64,000 bases of DNA from NCBI RefSeq assembly GCF_000245015.1, contig NZ_JH600070.1, forward strand, positions 2,266,634 to 2,330,633, in the 5' to 3' direction. The number at the start of each line of letters is the position of its first letter. The stretch's first letter is position 1. Source of the stretch: Beggiatoa alba B18LD (GTDB lineage Bacteria; Pseudomonadota; Gammaproteobacteria; Beggiatoales; Beggiatoaceae). A program made the translations under genes and the position numbers. Below the pieces are notes generated by a model. That model ran no database searches. It was not told the DNA's origin and was given only the letters and a program-made list of their open reading frames with translations. Shown here piece by piece: positions 26,735 to 36,323 of the stretch.

Positions 26735-28654
26735 TTATCCAATTAATGGTGGCATGGGACAATCTAAACTTTCAGCAATAGCACGCAACACTTCTAATTC
26801 GGTCGTTTCTACTTGATTATCTGCAAGAATACAGGTTGTACAGGCATCAATAACTTGTTTTTTTAATTGGGGCGGAAGTTGCTGTAAATGACTGATTGCA
26901 ATGTTTAGTTGATGTGGTTTACACATGGCAATCGAAAGAAAGGGAAGTTTTTGCGGCGTTAGGGTTTTTAAGGCTTGTTGATAGGCAGTTTTACCACTGC
27001 CGACATGGGCTAATAACGAGAGGATGATACTGATTTCTTGAAGTACATCAGCTAATTGTGTGTAACGTTTTTGTCCTAACGTGGGTTTTAAGTATGATGT
27101 TTCTAACTGATGACGCAAAATAGTTTCTAAAACATATTCAAACAAACTTACTTTACCATCTGATTGAATTAACTGTTGAATTGTTTCTAAATATTGGGTA
27201 CGCGCTTGATAGGGTAATTTTTTCAAGGCAGGCAACGCGAGGTCTAGTAAAGGTAAACGAAATTTATCGCCCAATTTATCCAATTGTTGGCGTACAACAA
27301 TCACTTGTTGCAAAATCTCTGTTGATTCTGCTCGACTTAAACATGTTTCCCGTACTTGTCTGTCTGTCGGCTTGCCTTGAAATAATAAGGCGTAGATTAG
27401 AATTTTTGCCCCTGTTTGTTGATGTACGAGGGTTAATAAATCAGTGGGAATTTGTTGGTAAATATTTGTTGCATAAGCTAAATGCTCAGGGGTTGGATTA
27501 CCAATTGAGGCAATGACGGTTTTAACCGTTGTCGGTGTTGGGGCTGAAGACGTGAGTGTGTCATTTAAACCGAGATATTCCTCGCTTAACGGGGCTGTGT
27601 ATTGACTGGTGGTTTTTTCACCCAATTTGCCAAACTTTAAACGATAAGGATACGCACGGTCGATGCGGGTAATCCGTTCATCTAAACTCGGATGAGTTGA
27701 GAGTAAACGCGATAAGCTGAATGTAGAGCCAAAACATAGATGACTCATTTCTTCTGCACGATAATTGTAGAGTTTTGAGCCGATGTAATGACCTTTAATT
27801 TTTAGTAATGCCCCCACAATGCCCGCAGGGTCACGGGTATATTGGACTGCGGCGGCATCAGCGAGAAATTCACGTTGTCTGGAAATCGCGGCTTTAATAA
27901 CTCTGCCACAAAACACGCCGATATAGCCTAAACTCACGAGCAGGATGGAAAATGGCAAAGCAAGTGGAAAAAAATAGACGTTGCGTAAATCACGGTTTAG
28001 CCGATTTTCATATTGATAAGTACCACCACTAAAGATATAAAAGCCCATTTGTCCAATGGCAAGAATGCCCGCAAGAATACCGATTAAATGTAAATTTAAA
28101 CGCATATCACCATGTAAGATATGACTAAATTCGTGTCCAACAATGCCTTGCAGTTCACGTCGGTCTAGTTGTTCTAACGCGCCACGGGTGACAACCAGCG
28201 TCACATCTGAAGGGCGATAGCCTGCAACAAAGGCATTGATGCCGTATTCTTTTTGTAACACATAGAGTTTAGGGACAGGAATGCCCGCCGCAATTGCCAT
28301 TTCTTCTACAACATTCATTAAACGCCGTTCTTCTTCACGATAGGTATCTAGTTCTACAGGAATTGCACCAATGAGCATGGCGAGTGCTTCTCCACCTTCG
28401 CGCAATTGATACAAACGGCGTATTGTTCCCCCTATGATAATGCTTAGGGTAATGCCTGTTATCCAATGACTGGGCAAACTGCTCCACCATTGAAGAAAAC
28501 TATAGTGGTGGAAATGAAATATTCCCCCCAACAAGAAAAAAGTGAGGTTAATAAAACCCACAATGACAATTAACGCAATGATAAAGTAGATAATTAACCA
28601 GCGCGTTTTTTGTCGTGCTTGGTCTTGTTGTCCAAAAAAATCAACTGTTAGCAT
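26735..28654 (-). CDS. Membrane-bound M48 metallopeptidase with C-terminal TerB-like region
   Basis: The 639-residue protein starts after TAGGAAAAACAA. Two hydrophobic helices lie at about 19-45 and 63-78. The M48 domain has the zinc motif HEFSH at 174-178, followed by LHGDMRLN and two more membrane segments (LIGILAGILAIGQMGFYIF and the region around FPLALPFSILLVSLG). The third ligand region is REFLADAAAVQYTRDPAG, and STHPSLDERI matches HtpX-type peptidases. Residues from about 390 onward are helical and end in ILADNQVETTELEVLRAIAE, resembling a TerB-like acidic module. It probably degrades membrane proteins. It is longer than HtpX (about 290 residues) because of that C-terminal part. No lemA gene is next to it. 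Confidence 0.9.
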   Translation of the reverse strand: MLTVDFFGQQDQARQKTRWLIIYFIIALIVIVGFINLTFFLLGGIFHFHHYSFLQWWSSLPSHWITGITLSIIIGGTIRRLYQLREGGEALAMLIGAIPVELDTYREEERRLMNVVEEMAIAAGIPVPKLYVLQKEYGINAFVAGYRPSDVTLVVTRGALEQLDRRELQGIVGHEFSHILHGDMRLNLHLIGILAGILAIGQMGFYIFSGGTYQYENRLNRDLRNVYFFPLALPFSILLVSLGYIGVFCGRVIKAAISRQREFLADAAAVQYTRDPAGIVGALLKIKGHYIGSKLYNYRAEEMSHLCFGSTFSLSRLLSTHPSLDERITRIDRAYPYRLKFGKLGEKTTSQYTAPLSEEYLGLNDTLTSSAPTPTTVKTVIASIGNPTPEHLAYATNIYQQIPTDLLTLVHQQTGAKILIYALLFQGKPTDRQVRETCLSRAESTEILQQVIVVRQQLDKLGDKFRLPLLDLALPALKKLPYQARTQYLETIQQLIQSDGKVSLFEYVLETILRHQLETSYLKPTLGQKRYTQLADVLQEISIILSLLAHVGSGKTAYQQALKTLTPQKLPFLSIAMCKPHQLNIAISHLQQLPPQLKKQVIDACTTCILADNQVETTELEVLRAIAESLDCPMPPLIG

Positions 28655-28674
28655 TTGTTTTTCCTAGTTGAATG

Positions 28675-29133
28675 CTAAACATGATTAAGTCGTGCTCTCC
28701 GTTTTTCTATTTTCGTGGAAATTTTCGTTAAACATCTAGGTAATTCTTCTTGTATGAAATGTGTTGGTAATTCTGTTATTGGTTCAGGCGGATTTGCAAA
28801 AAATTCTAGTATTTCTATTAAATAAATCTGATGTAATAGAGATAAGTTAATACTTTCTTGTGATTCAATTAGTTGTATTAATAAATCGATTTGCTTTTTA
28901 GTTTGGCGGAAACCATTTTCAATTAATTGGTCTTGAAGGTAATAAATAATAGGCATTATCAGAAGGCGTATTCGTGTACGTTCAAGAGATTGTGGTTTTA
29001 TATGTGGTTTAGCATGATTAGCAAGGCGGCTCTTCAAGCAAGCAATAGGAGGGCGACTAAGTTCATCTAGTTTTGCATAGGCTTCGGAATTGAGTTGATA
29101 TAACTGTTCAAATGGTGATAAATAGTCAATCAT
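28675..29133 (-). CDS. Hypothetical helical protein upstream of the M48 peptidase
   Basis: This 152-residue protein is not recognised. It is predicted mostly helical and lacks a signal peptide or membrane segment; it is rich in Leu, Ile and Gln (for example QTKKQIDLLIQLIESQES). The ATG lies 2 bases after the stop of the 61-codon gene and has no clear ribosome-binding site, so translation is probably coupled. The stop lies 20 bases before the M48 peptidase start, suggesting one operon. Confidence 0.6.
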   Translation of the reverse strand: MIDYLSPFEQLYQLNSEAYAKLDELSRPPIACLKSRLANHAKPHIKPQSLERTRIRLLIMPIIYYLQDQLIENGFRQTKKQIDLLIQLIESQESINLSLLHQIYLIEILEFFANPPEPITELPTHFIQEELPRCLTKISTKIEKRRARLNHV

Positions 29134-29135
29134 GC

Positions 29136-29321
29136 TTATAAAGCAGATTTAAGCGAAGATGGATGGACTAATTTATGTGAAGATGTACGTGCATTATTAT
29201 ATTTACAGGAGCGCATCGCAGAATTGGGTGGGCATACTCCTTTCATAATATCTTCAATATGTTTGTAATAGTTAGCATGTCGTGCTTCTTTCTCTAATCG
29301 CAGTTGTTCATAGTTCATCAT
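29136..29321 (-). CDS. Small hypothetical protein, possible mosaic
   Basis: This is a 61-codon frame with a good AAGGA site before a double ATG. The first half (MMNYEQLRLEKEARHANYYK) looks like a normal helical protein. The second half (for example RSCKYNNARTSSHKLVHPSS) looks like the antisense of a better coding frame on the plus strand at 29134-29268, which reads ADLSEDGWTNLCEDVRALLY and onward without a start codon. The gene may have formed by insertion or inversion of a foreign fragment. Function is unknown. Confidence 0.45.
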   Translation of the reverse strand: MMNYEQLRLEKEARHANYYKHIEDIMKGVCPPNSAMRSCKYNNARTSSHKLVHPSSLKSAL

Positions 29322-29350
29322 AATTTATCCTTAGATGGTATGGTTAAGTT

Positions 29351-29380
29351 CATCCCCTTCCTCAGTTAAAGAAGGGGATG
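29351..29380. other. Hairpin downstream of the 871-residue gene
   Basis: CATCCCCTTC and GAAGGGGATG form a perfect 10-bp stem with a 10-base loop, 27 bases after the stop of the large secreted-protein gene. T-runs are weak on both strands. It may act as an imperfect terminator or mRNA end. Confidence 0.45.
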
Positions 29381-29406
29381 ATTCTTAAATTATAATATCA
29401 TGACCT

Positions 29407-32022
29407 CTAGTTTGCTAAAGGCAACACAATGATTTCTAGCTTTTGCTCCATTTTATTACCATTAGCAATATAAACGCTGTTGTTATTTAGCCAAATGTCG
29501 TCAGTACGTTGCAAGCGAACTTCTGTACCCAGTGCGGTAATTTCGCTGAGTTTTTGCCCTTGTTCGGTAATTTTTAGGGCGTAAGTATTGACGTAATGGC
29601 TATTTGTCCATAATTCCCATAATAACAAGATATTGCCATCGTTCAGTTTGAGAGATTTAAGGCGCGAAACGTTAGCAGTTGTTTTATCCTGATAATCTGT
29701 TAGCCAAACAATGCCTGTATTACGTTGTGCTGCCCATGTACCGTTAAAAGTGTAGAATCCACCCGTTTCTGTTAGACCATTCGTTGTTACCAAACCATCA
29801 GGAACAACATTGTTATCAGTTGTGCTGACATTGGCAAAATCTTTAACCACTTGCACAAGTCCGATATTGCGCGGGTCATTGAGATAGTTACCCACACGAC
29901 TATTGTCTAAAGCAACCCCTGTCGGGCTTTTCTCGCCTGCAAACACTACGGTATAACCCTGTTGTCCTTCAATCACGCCACCCAGTTCGGTATAAACCCG
30001 ATTGTCATTTGACCATTGATAATAAGGATGTGTGCTATCACTGATGCTTGCATAAAAAGGATAGCTATTACCTGCGGGATTTGTGGCACTCGTGCCATGC
30101 TCGGTTTTAAACGTGTACACTACACGGGAATCGATACGGCTATCGGTGAAGCGGTGTAAATGAATACCACGCGGATAGTTATCGCCTAAGTCCACGCCAA
30201 TAAATTCCGCTTGTGCATTCACAGTCAGGATATTTTCAAAAGAATGTCCTGATGTTTGCCCAAAATTCTTCCGCAAACTTAAAGAATTAGCATCAAAAAC
30301 AACGGCAATTGCCCCTTGATGATTTAAACCATCATTACCCGCGTGCATTTTGCGTCCAATGATAAGTCCTAGCAATCCTTGGCTGTAACGTAAACTCGCC
30401 ACATTATCCGTGTTAAAGCTGACGATATTTAACCCAGTTTTTGAAGTATCTAGGGTTTGCATCGTGCTTAACATCCCACTTTCCGCGAATTTATATAACA
30501 TGGCTGTGCGTGCGCTGTTATTACTACTACCGTCACCCGTTTGTATCGTTAAGACATACAATGAGCCGTTGCCGTCACTGGTTGCTGCGACAAGCATTGC
30601 CCCATTGGTGTTTAACGCTTGTGTGCTGTAGCTTCGTAAATCGTTCGCTAACCATGTGACTTGTACATTGTTACTATTCTTATCCTGCCAAATAACGCCT
30701 TTTTGCCCATCGCTACGGCTGACCCAGAAAAATTGACGGGGTTGTGCATAAATGTTTTGCCATTGATTCGGACTATAAGGAAAGTCTGTTTTTGTATCAA
30801 ACGGAAAACCATTAAGGCTATACCGATATTTAAACGGTGTACCTAAACTTGTTGTTGCTAAATGTGCCGCTTCTATGCCCGTTGCAATGCTGGGATACGC
30901 GCTTATGTTTTGACTGGCGGGTATCATGACATAAGTCACTGCTTCGCTTAATTCACTGACTATCAATGTTTTGATAGGTGTCCATTGATTTAATTGAATA
31001 TTTGCCGCACTGACACTGGCTACTTTATTTAAGCCTGAACTATCTAAGCGATAAACGTTGTAATCAACTTGACTTGGAAATTGATAATAAATGGCATGTT
31101 GAGACGCTAAAAACGATTGTGCTTTCGCAGTAGGTGGGGAAATACGATACGCTTCAAATTGCTGTTGTGTTGAGCTACTAACTAGACCTTTATCAACTAA
31201 ATAATTGTTATTGTTATATCGTCCATCCGTATAACACCCATTATCATAAAACAGAGAAACAAGGGCTAAACGTCCGATTTGGTCAGCACTGTTTACCGTG
31301 CCTGTACAATTAAATCCTGAAGCGGATTCTGTGCTTGTACCAACAAGGGTTTTACTCTCTTGACCAGTAAAGCGATAAGTTGTTAAGGCTGAGATGCCAT
31401 TAATGGGGTCATTGTCTGTTGTTGGTATATCAGGCTCATTCGGGTCTGGCTCTGTGCTGCTACTCTTAATCGTAATAATGATAGGCTGATTACTATAAAT
31501 AAACGTGCCATCAGCTAAACGATAGCCAAAAAATACATCAAGCTGTCCTGCATAGAAAAATCTACCGCTATAAATAGTAAAACTTTCCTGCTCTCCTAAT
31601 GTAACTTTTGGCATAAATGGCACAATGGTATTGGTATATTGATCCCATAAATCGATATATAGGTTCGCGCCTAACATAAAATAATATTCTTCTGAAAAGC
31701 CTTCCAGCGTTGTCACCGCGAACACAAAAATATCCGCTTGCTTGCCGACATCCGCTGGGGCAACTTGAATTGTGCCAACAACATCGGCTGTATCCGTTAA
31801 TTTTTGTGAAATTTGCGTTTGATAAGTGGATTGCCCATTAATTGCAGTCCCCCCAGAAAATTGGACATCTGGATAAAACAACTCTCCCTGTGTATCCATG
31901 CCCATCGCCCCTTCTAATAGGGGATAACTAATGGCAAATGCAGAACTGCTCCCTACCAATCCACTTAATAACAACAAACTAATATAGCTAAAAAAGGATA
32001 AAAAATGCCTTAAGGTACGCAT
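29407..32022 (-). CDS. Large secreted protein of unknown function
   Basis: The 871-residue protein is not recognised as a named family. It begins with a signal peptide (MRTLRHFLSFFSYISLLLLS, likely cleaved after SSAFA). Residues of about 50-190 form a beta-rich domain (ADVGKQADIFVFAVTTLEG, FYAGQLDVFFGYRLADGTFI) that ends in a Pro/Asp-rich linker (STEPDPNEPDIPTTD). The remaining 650 residues are rich in Ser, Thr, Asn, Tyr and Trp, with repeated blade-like beta patterns such as NGSLYVLTIQTGDGS, so a beta-propeller-like fold is possible. It should be periplasmic, cell-surface or secreted. It is monocistronic, flanked by a hairpin downstream and a 385-base AT-rich region upstream. Confidence 0.8.
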   Translation of the reverse strand: MRTLRHFLSFFSYISLLLLSGLVGSSSAFAISYPLLEGAMGMDTQGELFYPDVQFSGGTAINGQSTYQTQISQKLTDTADVVGTIQVAPADVGKQADIFVFAVTTLEGFSEEYYFMLGANLYIDLWDQYTNTIVPFMPKVTLGEQESFTIYSGRFFYAGQLDVFFGYRLADGTFIYSNQPIIITIKSSSTEPDPNEPDIPTTDNDPINGISALTTYRFTGQESKTLVGTSTESASGFNCTGTVNSADQIGRLALVSLFYDNGCYTDGRYNNNNYLVDKGLVSSSTQQQFEAYRISPPTAKAQSFLASQHAIYYQFPSQVDYNVYRLDSSGLNKVASVSAANIQLNQWTPIKTLIVSELSEAVTYVMIPASQNISAYPSIATGIEAAHLATTSLGTPFKYRYSLNGFPFDTKTDFPYSPNQWQNIYAQPRQFFWVSRSDGQKGVIWQDKNSNNVQVTWLANDLRSYSTQALNTNGAMLVAATSDGNGSLYVLTIQTGDGSSNNSARTAMLYKFAESGMLSTMQTLDTSKTGLNIVSFNTDNVASLRYSQGLLGLIIGRKMHAGNDGLNHQGAIAVVFDANSLSLRKNFGQTSGHSFENILTVNAQAEFIGVDLGDNYPRGIHLHRFTDSRIDSRVVYTFKTEHGTSATNPAGNSYPFYASISDSTHPYYQWSNDNRVYTELGGVIEGQQGYTVVFAGEKSPTGVALDNSRVGNYLNDPRNIGLVQVVKDFANVSTTDNNVVPDGLVTTNGLTETGGFYTFNGTWAAQRNTGIVWLTDYQDKTTANVSRLKSLKLNDGNILLLWELWTNSHYVNTYALKITEQGQKLSEITALGTEVRLQRTDDIWLNNNSVYIANGNKMEQKLEIIVLPLAN

Positions 32023-32407
32023 ATAGCCTCCTTGTGATAACAGCTTGAGTAGTCTTATTCATTGTCACTAATTTCTTTTAAATTCGCTGTTGAATAGTTC
32101 CATTACTTATTTAAAGCCTACTACAAATAGGATGTTATGCCACTTTTTTAAACAATATATTTACAATAATTTAAGATAAATACGGTATAGTTTTTGTTTA
32201 AAACTTGAGGCTTAACTTGTTATAACGTATGAGAATGGGTTTAATATTTAATAATAATAAAGATGAACCATTGTTTTATGACACTTTCAATATTTTCTAA
32301 TAATGCCCACTCAAGTTTTTAACAAAGAAAGAATAAAGAATGCTTAAAATGGACTATTCACTATCCATAGATAGCACATCTGAATATAGGGAAGGTTGGA
32401 ATTATTT
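32023..32407. other. Divergent AT-rich intergenic region
   Basis: No gene is seen in these 385 bases. They separate the divergent secreted-protein and histidine-kinase genes and should hold both promoters. No hexamers stand out enough to be assigned. Confidence 0.5.
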
Positions 32408-35158
32408 ATGTGGAATACTAACGCTATTTTAGAAAAAACGACTCATTACATTTCAGCATTTCCACTACGGATTATTTTAACCGTTCCATTCCTTATTCAA
32501 CTGGTGCTAACAGCCAGCCTTGTTGCATGGCTCTCTTTTTCTAATGGACAAGAAGCCATTGAAAAATTAAGCAAAAATTTACGTAGTGAAATCACTAAAA
32601 ATATTCAAGACAATTTAGCCAGCTACTTATCAACCCCCTTATACATCGTGCAAAGTAATTTAACCCTTGTAAAACAAGGTTTCTTTAAAATGCAGGATTT
32701 AAAACAATGGGAAGTCTTTTTCCGTGAACAAATTCATACTTATAAAACGGTGAATTCATTAGCCATGGCGAATGAAGAAAAAGATTTTCTAGCCATTCGC
32801 CGCATTGAAAACGAAAAATTTAGTTTTGCACTCTCTAGCCAAAAAACACAATTCAATCTCATTAATTACGATTATTACACCAATGAAGAAATCGCCCGTT
32901 CTAACCACTTTGACCCCCGCACCCGTTCTTGGTACACCAATCCGATGACACATCATGGGCTGTATTGGAGTGATATTTTTATCGCCCTAGATACCTCCGC
33001 CTTACAATTAACAGCAAGCATTCCTGTTATTGATCACAATGAAAAACCATTAGGCATTTTAGCCAGTACCTTACGTTTAGACTATATCAGTGATTTTTTA
33101 AGTAATTTAAAACAAAGCCAGACAGGACAAATGTTTGTGATTGAGCGTAAAAGCGGTCTATTAGTCGCAAGCTCAACAGAAGAAGAACTGTTCAAAATGG
33201 GGGATGACAACACAAAAAAACGCTTAAACGTGATGGAAAGTCACAATAACTTAACCCGTTATACCGCACAAAGTTTACTCGAAACAGTATCACAATTTAC
33301 CAATATTACCGAAGAACAACAGTTTGATATTACGTGGTCAGGCGAACATTACTTTTTACAAGTAACTCCCTACAAAGACAACTACGGTTTAGATTGGCTA
33401 ATCGTTGTCTTAATTCCTGAATCAGACTTTATGGCACAGATTCACGAAAGCACAAGAATAACCATTATATTATCGCTACTTGCCTTATTAGTTGCGATTT
33501 TTATCGGATTTTTAACTACCCGCTGGATTATTAGCCCAATTACAGAACTCAATCACGCGGCACAAACGCTCGCCAATGGGGATTGGCAATCCCAGCCACT
33601 GCTCCAAATTTCCCGCCAAGATGAATTAGGCGAATTAGCAAACTCTTTTCAACAAATGGCACAACAACTGCGCATTTCCTTTAAAAATTTAGAGGATGAA
33701 ATCATCGCCCGTACCCAAGCGCAAGCCTCCGCAGAAGCCGCTAACCGTGCCAAAAGCACCTTTTTAGCAACCATGAGCCATGAATTACGAACACCTTTAA
33801 ATGGCATTTTAGGCTACACCCAAATTTTAGAAGACGATGAAAATTTAACCGCTTTACAACAAGAAGGCATTCAAACCATTCAACGCAGTGGCGAATACTT
33901 ATTAACCCTGATTAACGATATTTTGGATTTAACCCGCATAGAAGCCAATCGCCTAGAAATTTATCCTACCAACTTCAATTTAATCCAACTATTAGAGGGG
34001 CTAGTCAGCTACTTTACGAATAATGCACAACAAAAAAATGTGAGTTTTTGGTATGAAGTACTCACTCCATTACCCCGTTTTATCTGTACGGACGAAAAAC
34101 GCTTAAGACAAATCTTAATCAACTTACTCAGTAACGCCATTAAATTCACTCATCGCGGCGGCATTACATTTTGTGTCAGTTATCAAGGTGACTGCTTACA
34201 TTTCCAAGTTAAAGATACAGGCATTGGCATTGCAGCAGACGATTTGAAACATATCTGCGAACCTTTTAAACAAGTAGGCGACCCTAAATATCGTCCTGAT
34301 GGAACAGGGTTAGGGCTGGCAATTACCAAACACCTATTAGAAATGTTGGGCGGAGAACTAAAAGTTAATAGTGAAGTTGGAAAAGGCAGTTGTTTCAGTT
34401 TTATTCTGCATTTACCAGAAGTTGCAGAACACGAGATCGAAAAATTCGATAAATATGCCATGGTTACGGGTTATGTTGGCATACGCCGTAAAATTTTAGT
34501 GATTGATGACCATTGGGAAAATCGAGAGCTATTATGCAATCTACTCAGACCATTAGGCTTTGATGTCTTTGAAGCAATTAATGGTTTAGATGGCATTGAA
34601 AAAGCTAAACAATATTACCCTGATTTAGTAATTACAGATTTTGTCATGCCTGTGATGGATGGCTTTGAGGTCATCCGTCAAATACGTAAGCTACCAGAAT
34701 TAAAAAATATTCCAATTGTGGCAGATTCCAGCAGTTTACTGGATGATTCTTTTTCTTTCACAATTAATGCGTTTTTAAGCAAACCCATTAAAATAGAAGA
34801 ATTATTAAATGTTTTATCAGAATTATTAGGATTAACATGGATATATGCTGGTTCACAGCCGCATATGGCTGTTAAAACCATAGACCCTTTATTTACACAT
34901 GACGATAAAGAACAACTGATAACTCCACAAGCAATCCCACTACCTTCTGTATTTATTCTGCAATCTTTACATGAACTCGCCACGATGGGACATATTAATG
35001 GTATTTTCAAACAATTAAATACGTTAGAGAATGAAGATACAGAACAAGTGTTACAACCTTTTATCCATCAGATTCGCCAATTAGCGAAAGGATTTCAATT
35101 AGATGAAATCTGTCAATTAATAGAAGAATATGTAAAACGAGTCAACCAAGAAAAATAA
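32408..35158 (+). CDS. Hybrid sensor histidine kinase (Cache, HAMP, HisKA, HATPase, REC)
   Basis: With the ATG at 32408 (AGGGAAGG 13 bases upstream; an in-frame TTG at 32396 is the alternative) the protein is 916 residues. A membrane helix at about 19-40 and another at about 351-373 enclose a periplasmic dCache-type sensor domain with WYTNPMTHHGLYWSDIF. HAMP follows (about 373-430). The phospho-accepting His458 lies in TMSHELRTPLNGILGYTQIL. The ATPase has NLLSNAIKFT, VKDTGIGI and PDGTGLGLAITK. The receiver has Asp744 in LVITDFVMPVMDGFEV. The C-terminal 80 residues are helical and may be a degenerate phosphotransfer region. No cognate regulator gene is adjacent; the signal is probably a small ligand. 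Confidence 0.94.
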   Translation: MWNTNAILEKTTHYISAFPLRIILTVPFLIQLVLTASLVAWLSFSNGQEAIEKLSKNLRSEITKNIQDNLASYLSTPLYIVQSNLTLVKQGFFKMQDLKQWEVFFREQIHTYKTVNSLAMANEEKDFLAIRRIENEKFSFALSSQKTQFNLINYDYYTNEEIARSNHFDPRTRSWYTNPMTHHGLYWSDIFIALDTSALQLTASIPVIDHNEKPLGILASTLRLDYISDFLSNLKQSQTGQMFVIERKSGLLVASSTEEELFKMGDDNTKKRLNVMESHNNLTRYTAQSLLETVSQFTNITEEQQFDITWSGEHYFLQVTPYKDNYGLDWLIVVLIPESDFMAQIHESTRITIILSLLALLVAIFIGFLTTRWIISPITELNHAAQTLANGDWQSQPLLQISRQDELGELANSFQQMAQQLRISFKNLEDEIIARTQAQASAEAANRAKSTFLATMSHELRTPLNGILGYTQILEDDENLTALQQEGIQTIQRSGEYLLTLINDILDLTRIEANRLEIYPTNFNLIQLLEGLVSYFTNNAQQKNVSFWYEVLTPLPRFICTDEKRLRQILINLLSNAIKFTHRGGITFCVSYQGDCLHFQVKDTGIGIAADDLKHICEPFKQVGDPKYRPDGTGLGLAITKHLLEMLGGELKVNSEVGKGSCFSFILHLPEVAEHEIEKFDKYAMVTGYVGIRRKILVIDDHWENRELLCNLLRPLGFDVFEAINGLDGIEKAKQYYPDLVITDFVMPVMDGFEVIRQIRKLPELKNIPIVADSSSLLDDSFSFTINAFLSKPIKIEELLNVLSELLGLTWIYAGSQPHMAVKTIDPLFTHDDKEQLITPQAIPLPSVFILQSLHELATMGHINGIFKQLNTLENEDTEQVLQPFIHQIRQLAKGFQLDEICQLIEEYVKRVNQEK

Positions 35159-35179
35159 TAAATTGCACGAGAGGGCATC

Positions 35180-35605
35180 ATGATGCATACCCCATTAGCA
35201 GGATTGAGTAAGGCAGAGTTACAGCAACTTATTGATGATAAGCCTTTTTTACATGTTTATGGCTTTCAAGTAGAGCGTATCAGCGAAGGGGTTTGCACTT
35301 TGCGTGTTCCCTTTAATCATGCCTTTGAGCGACCAGGTGGGGTTGTCAGTGGCCCTTTATACATGGCAGCGGCTGATGCTGCTATGTGGTTTGCCATTTT
35401 AACAAAGTTTAAACACGCTGAAATGTCAGTAACATCAGAAATGACAACGGCTTTTTTAAAAGGGGCAAAACAAGAAGATTTTTTATGTCAAGCAGAACTA
35501 CTCAAAGTTGGCGCACGGATTATTTTTGGAATTGCTAAATGCATGAATTTAAAAGGTGAGTTATTAACCCATCATACCTTAAGTTATATTCGGCGTGGCG
35601 GTTAA
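35180..35605 (+). CDS. PaaI-family hotdog thioesterase
   Basis: The 141-residue protein carries the PaaI-type hotdog pattern: LHVYGFQVERISEGVCTLRV followed by FERPGGVVSGPLYMAAADAA, where the small residues and Asp of the helix form the active site. It probably hydrolyses acyl- or aryl-CoA in the cytosol. An AGAGGG site precedes two adjacent ATG codons. It starts 21 bases after the kinase stop on the same strand, so cotranscription is likely without an evident functional link. It is convergent with the ParA gene. Confidence 0.85.
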   Translation: MMHTPLAGLSKAELQQLIDDKPFLHVYGFQVERISEGVCTLRVPFNHAFERPGGVVSGPLYMAAADAAMWFAILTKFKHAEMSVTSEMTTAFLKGAKQEDFLCQAELLKVGARIIFGIAKCMNLKGELLTHHTLSYIRRGG

Positions 35606-35627
35606 ATACTGATTACACAATAAAAAA

Positions 35628-36260
35628 TTACGATAAATTGCCAAAAATTCCCTGTGCAAAGGCTTCAAACTCTTGCGCTCCTTTAGAACTTGGTTCTAGT
35701 TCGTAAACGGCTAAACCCTCGCTAAAAGAGCGACGGTAAACGGTACGTTGACATAGCCGTGTTTTTAACACACGAATGCCTTGCAGACTGCTTAATGCGT
35801 TTTCGGTTTCTTCTGTTTCACGAATGGCGGAATGGGTATCGGCGCGATTGATAAAGGCGAGTACTTGAGGCGGTGGGGCGTTGGTATTAATCAGGCTAGC
35901 TATTGTGAGGAGAAAACGTTGCGTCGACCATAAATCGGCTTGACTGGGGCATACAGGGATAATAATGCGATTAGCAAGGGATAAGGCTTTTTTCATCCCT
36001 GCCATATTTGCTGCACTGACATCGATAAGAATTTCTTGTTCACTATTGTCTTTTTCGAGTTTGTTATGACGGGTTTGAATGGTTAAAGCGGGTTCATAAC
36101 CTTCTTCTTTGCGCACTTGTGCCGCATCGCAGAGGGTAGATTGTGGGTCTAAATCGTAAGCGGTGACGCTTTTCCCTGCTTGTCGTAGCCATAAAGCCAG
36201 ATTAAAAGTGACTGTACTTTTTCCTGAACCACCTTTTAAATTGCCGATGACGGTTATCAT
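35628..36260 (-). CDS. ParA/MinD-family ATPase, orphan
   Basis: The 210-residue protein has a deviant Walker A motif KGGSGKST at 9-16 and AYDLDPQST as the switch region. These are hallmarks of ParA-like ATPases that position plasmids, chromosomes or other cargo on the nucleoid. The length matches small stand-alone ParA proteins. No ParB or centromere-like repeats lie next to it. The upstream neighbour on the same strand is the DUF2333 gene, with 63 bases between, so its cargo may be connected with that membrane protein, but this is inference. Confidence 0.9.
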   Translation of the reverse strand: MITVIGNLKGGSGKSTVTFNLALWLRQAGKSVTAYDLDPQSTLCDAAQVRKEEGYEPALTIQTRHNKLEKDNSEQEILIDVSAANMAGMKKALSLANRIIIPVCPSQADLWSTQRFLLTIASLINTNAPPPQVLAFINRADTHSAIRETEETENALSSLQGIRVLKTRLCQRTVYRRSFSEGLAVYELEPSSKGAQEFEAFAQGIFGNLS

Positions 36261-36323
36261 GGCGATTTCTCCTCTGTATTTCCCCTCATGAGTGTCTCAC
36301 GAGGGGTATTTTGTTAAGCGGTT

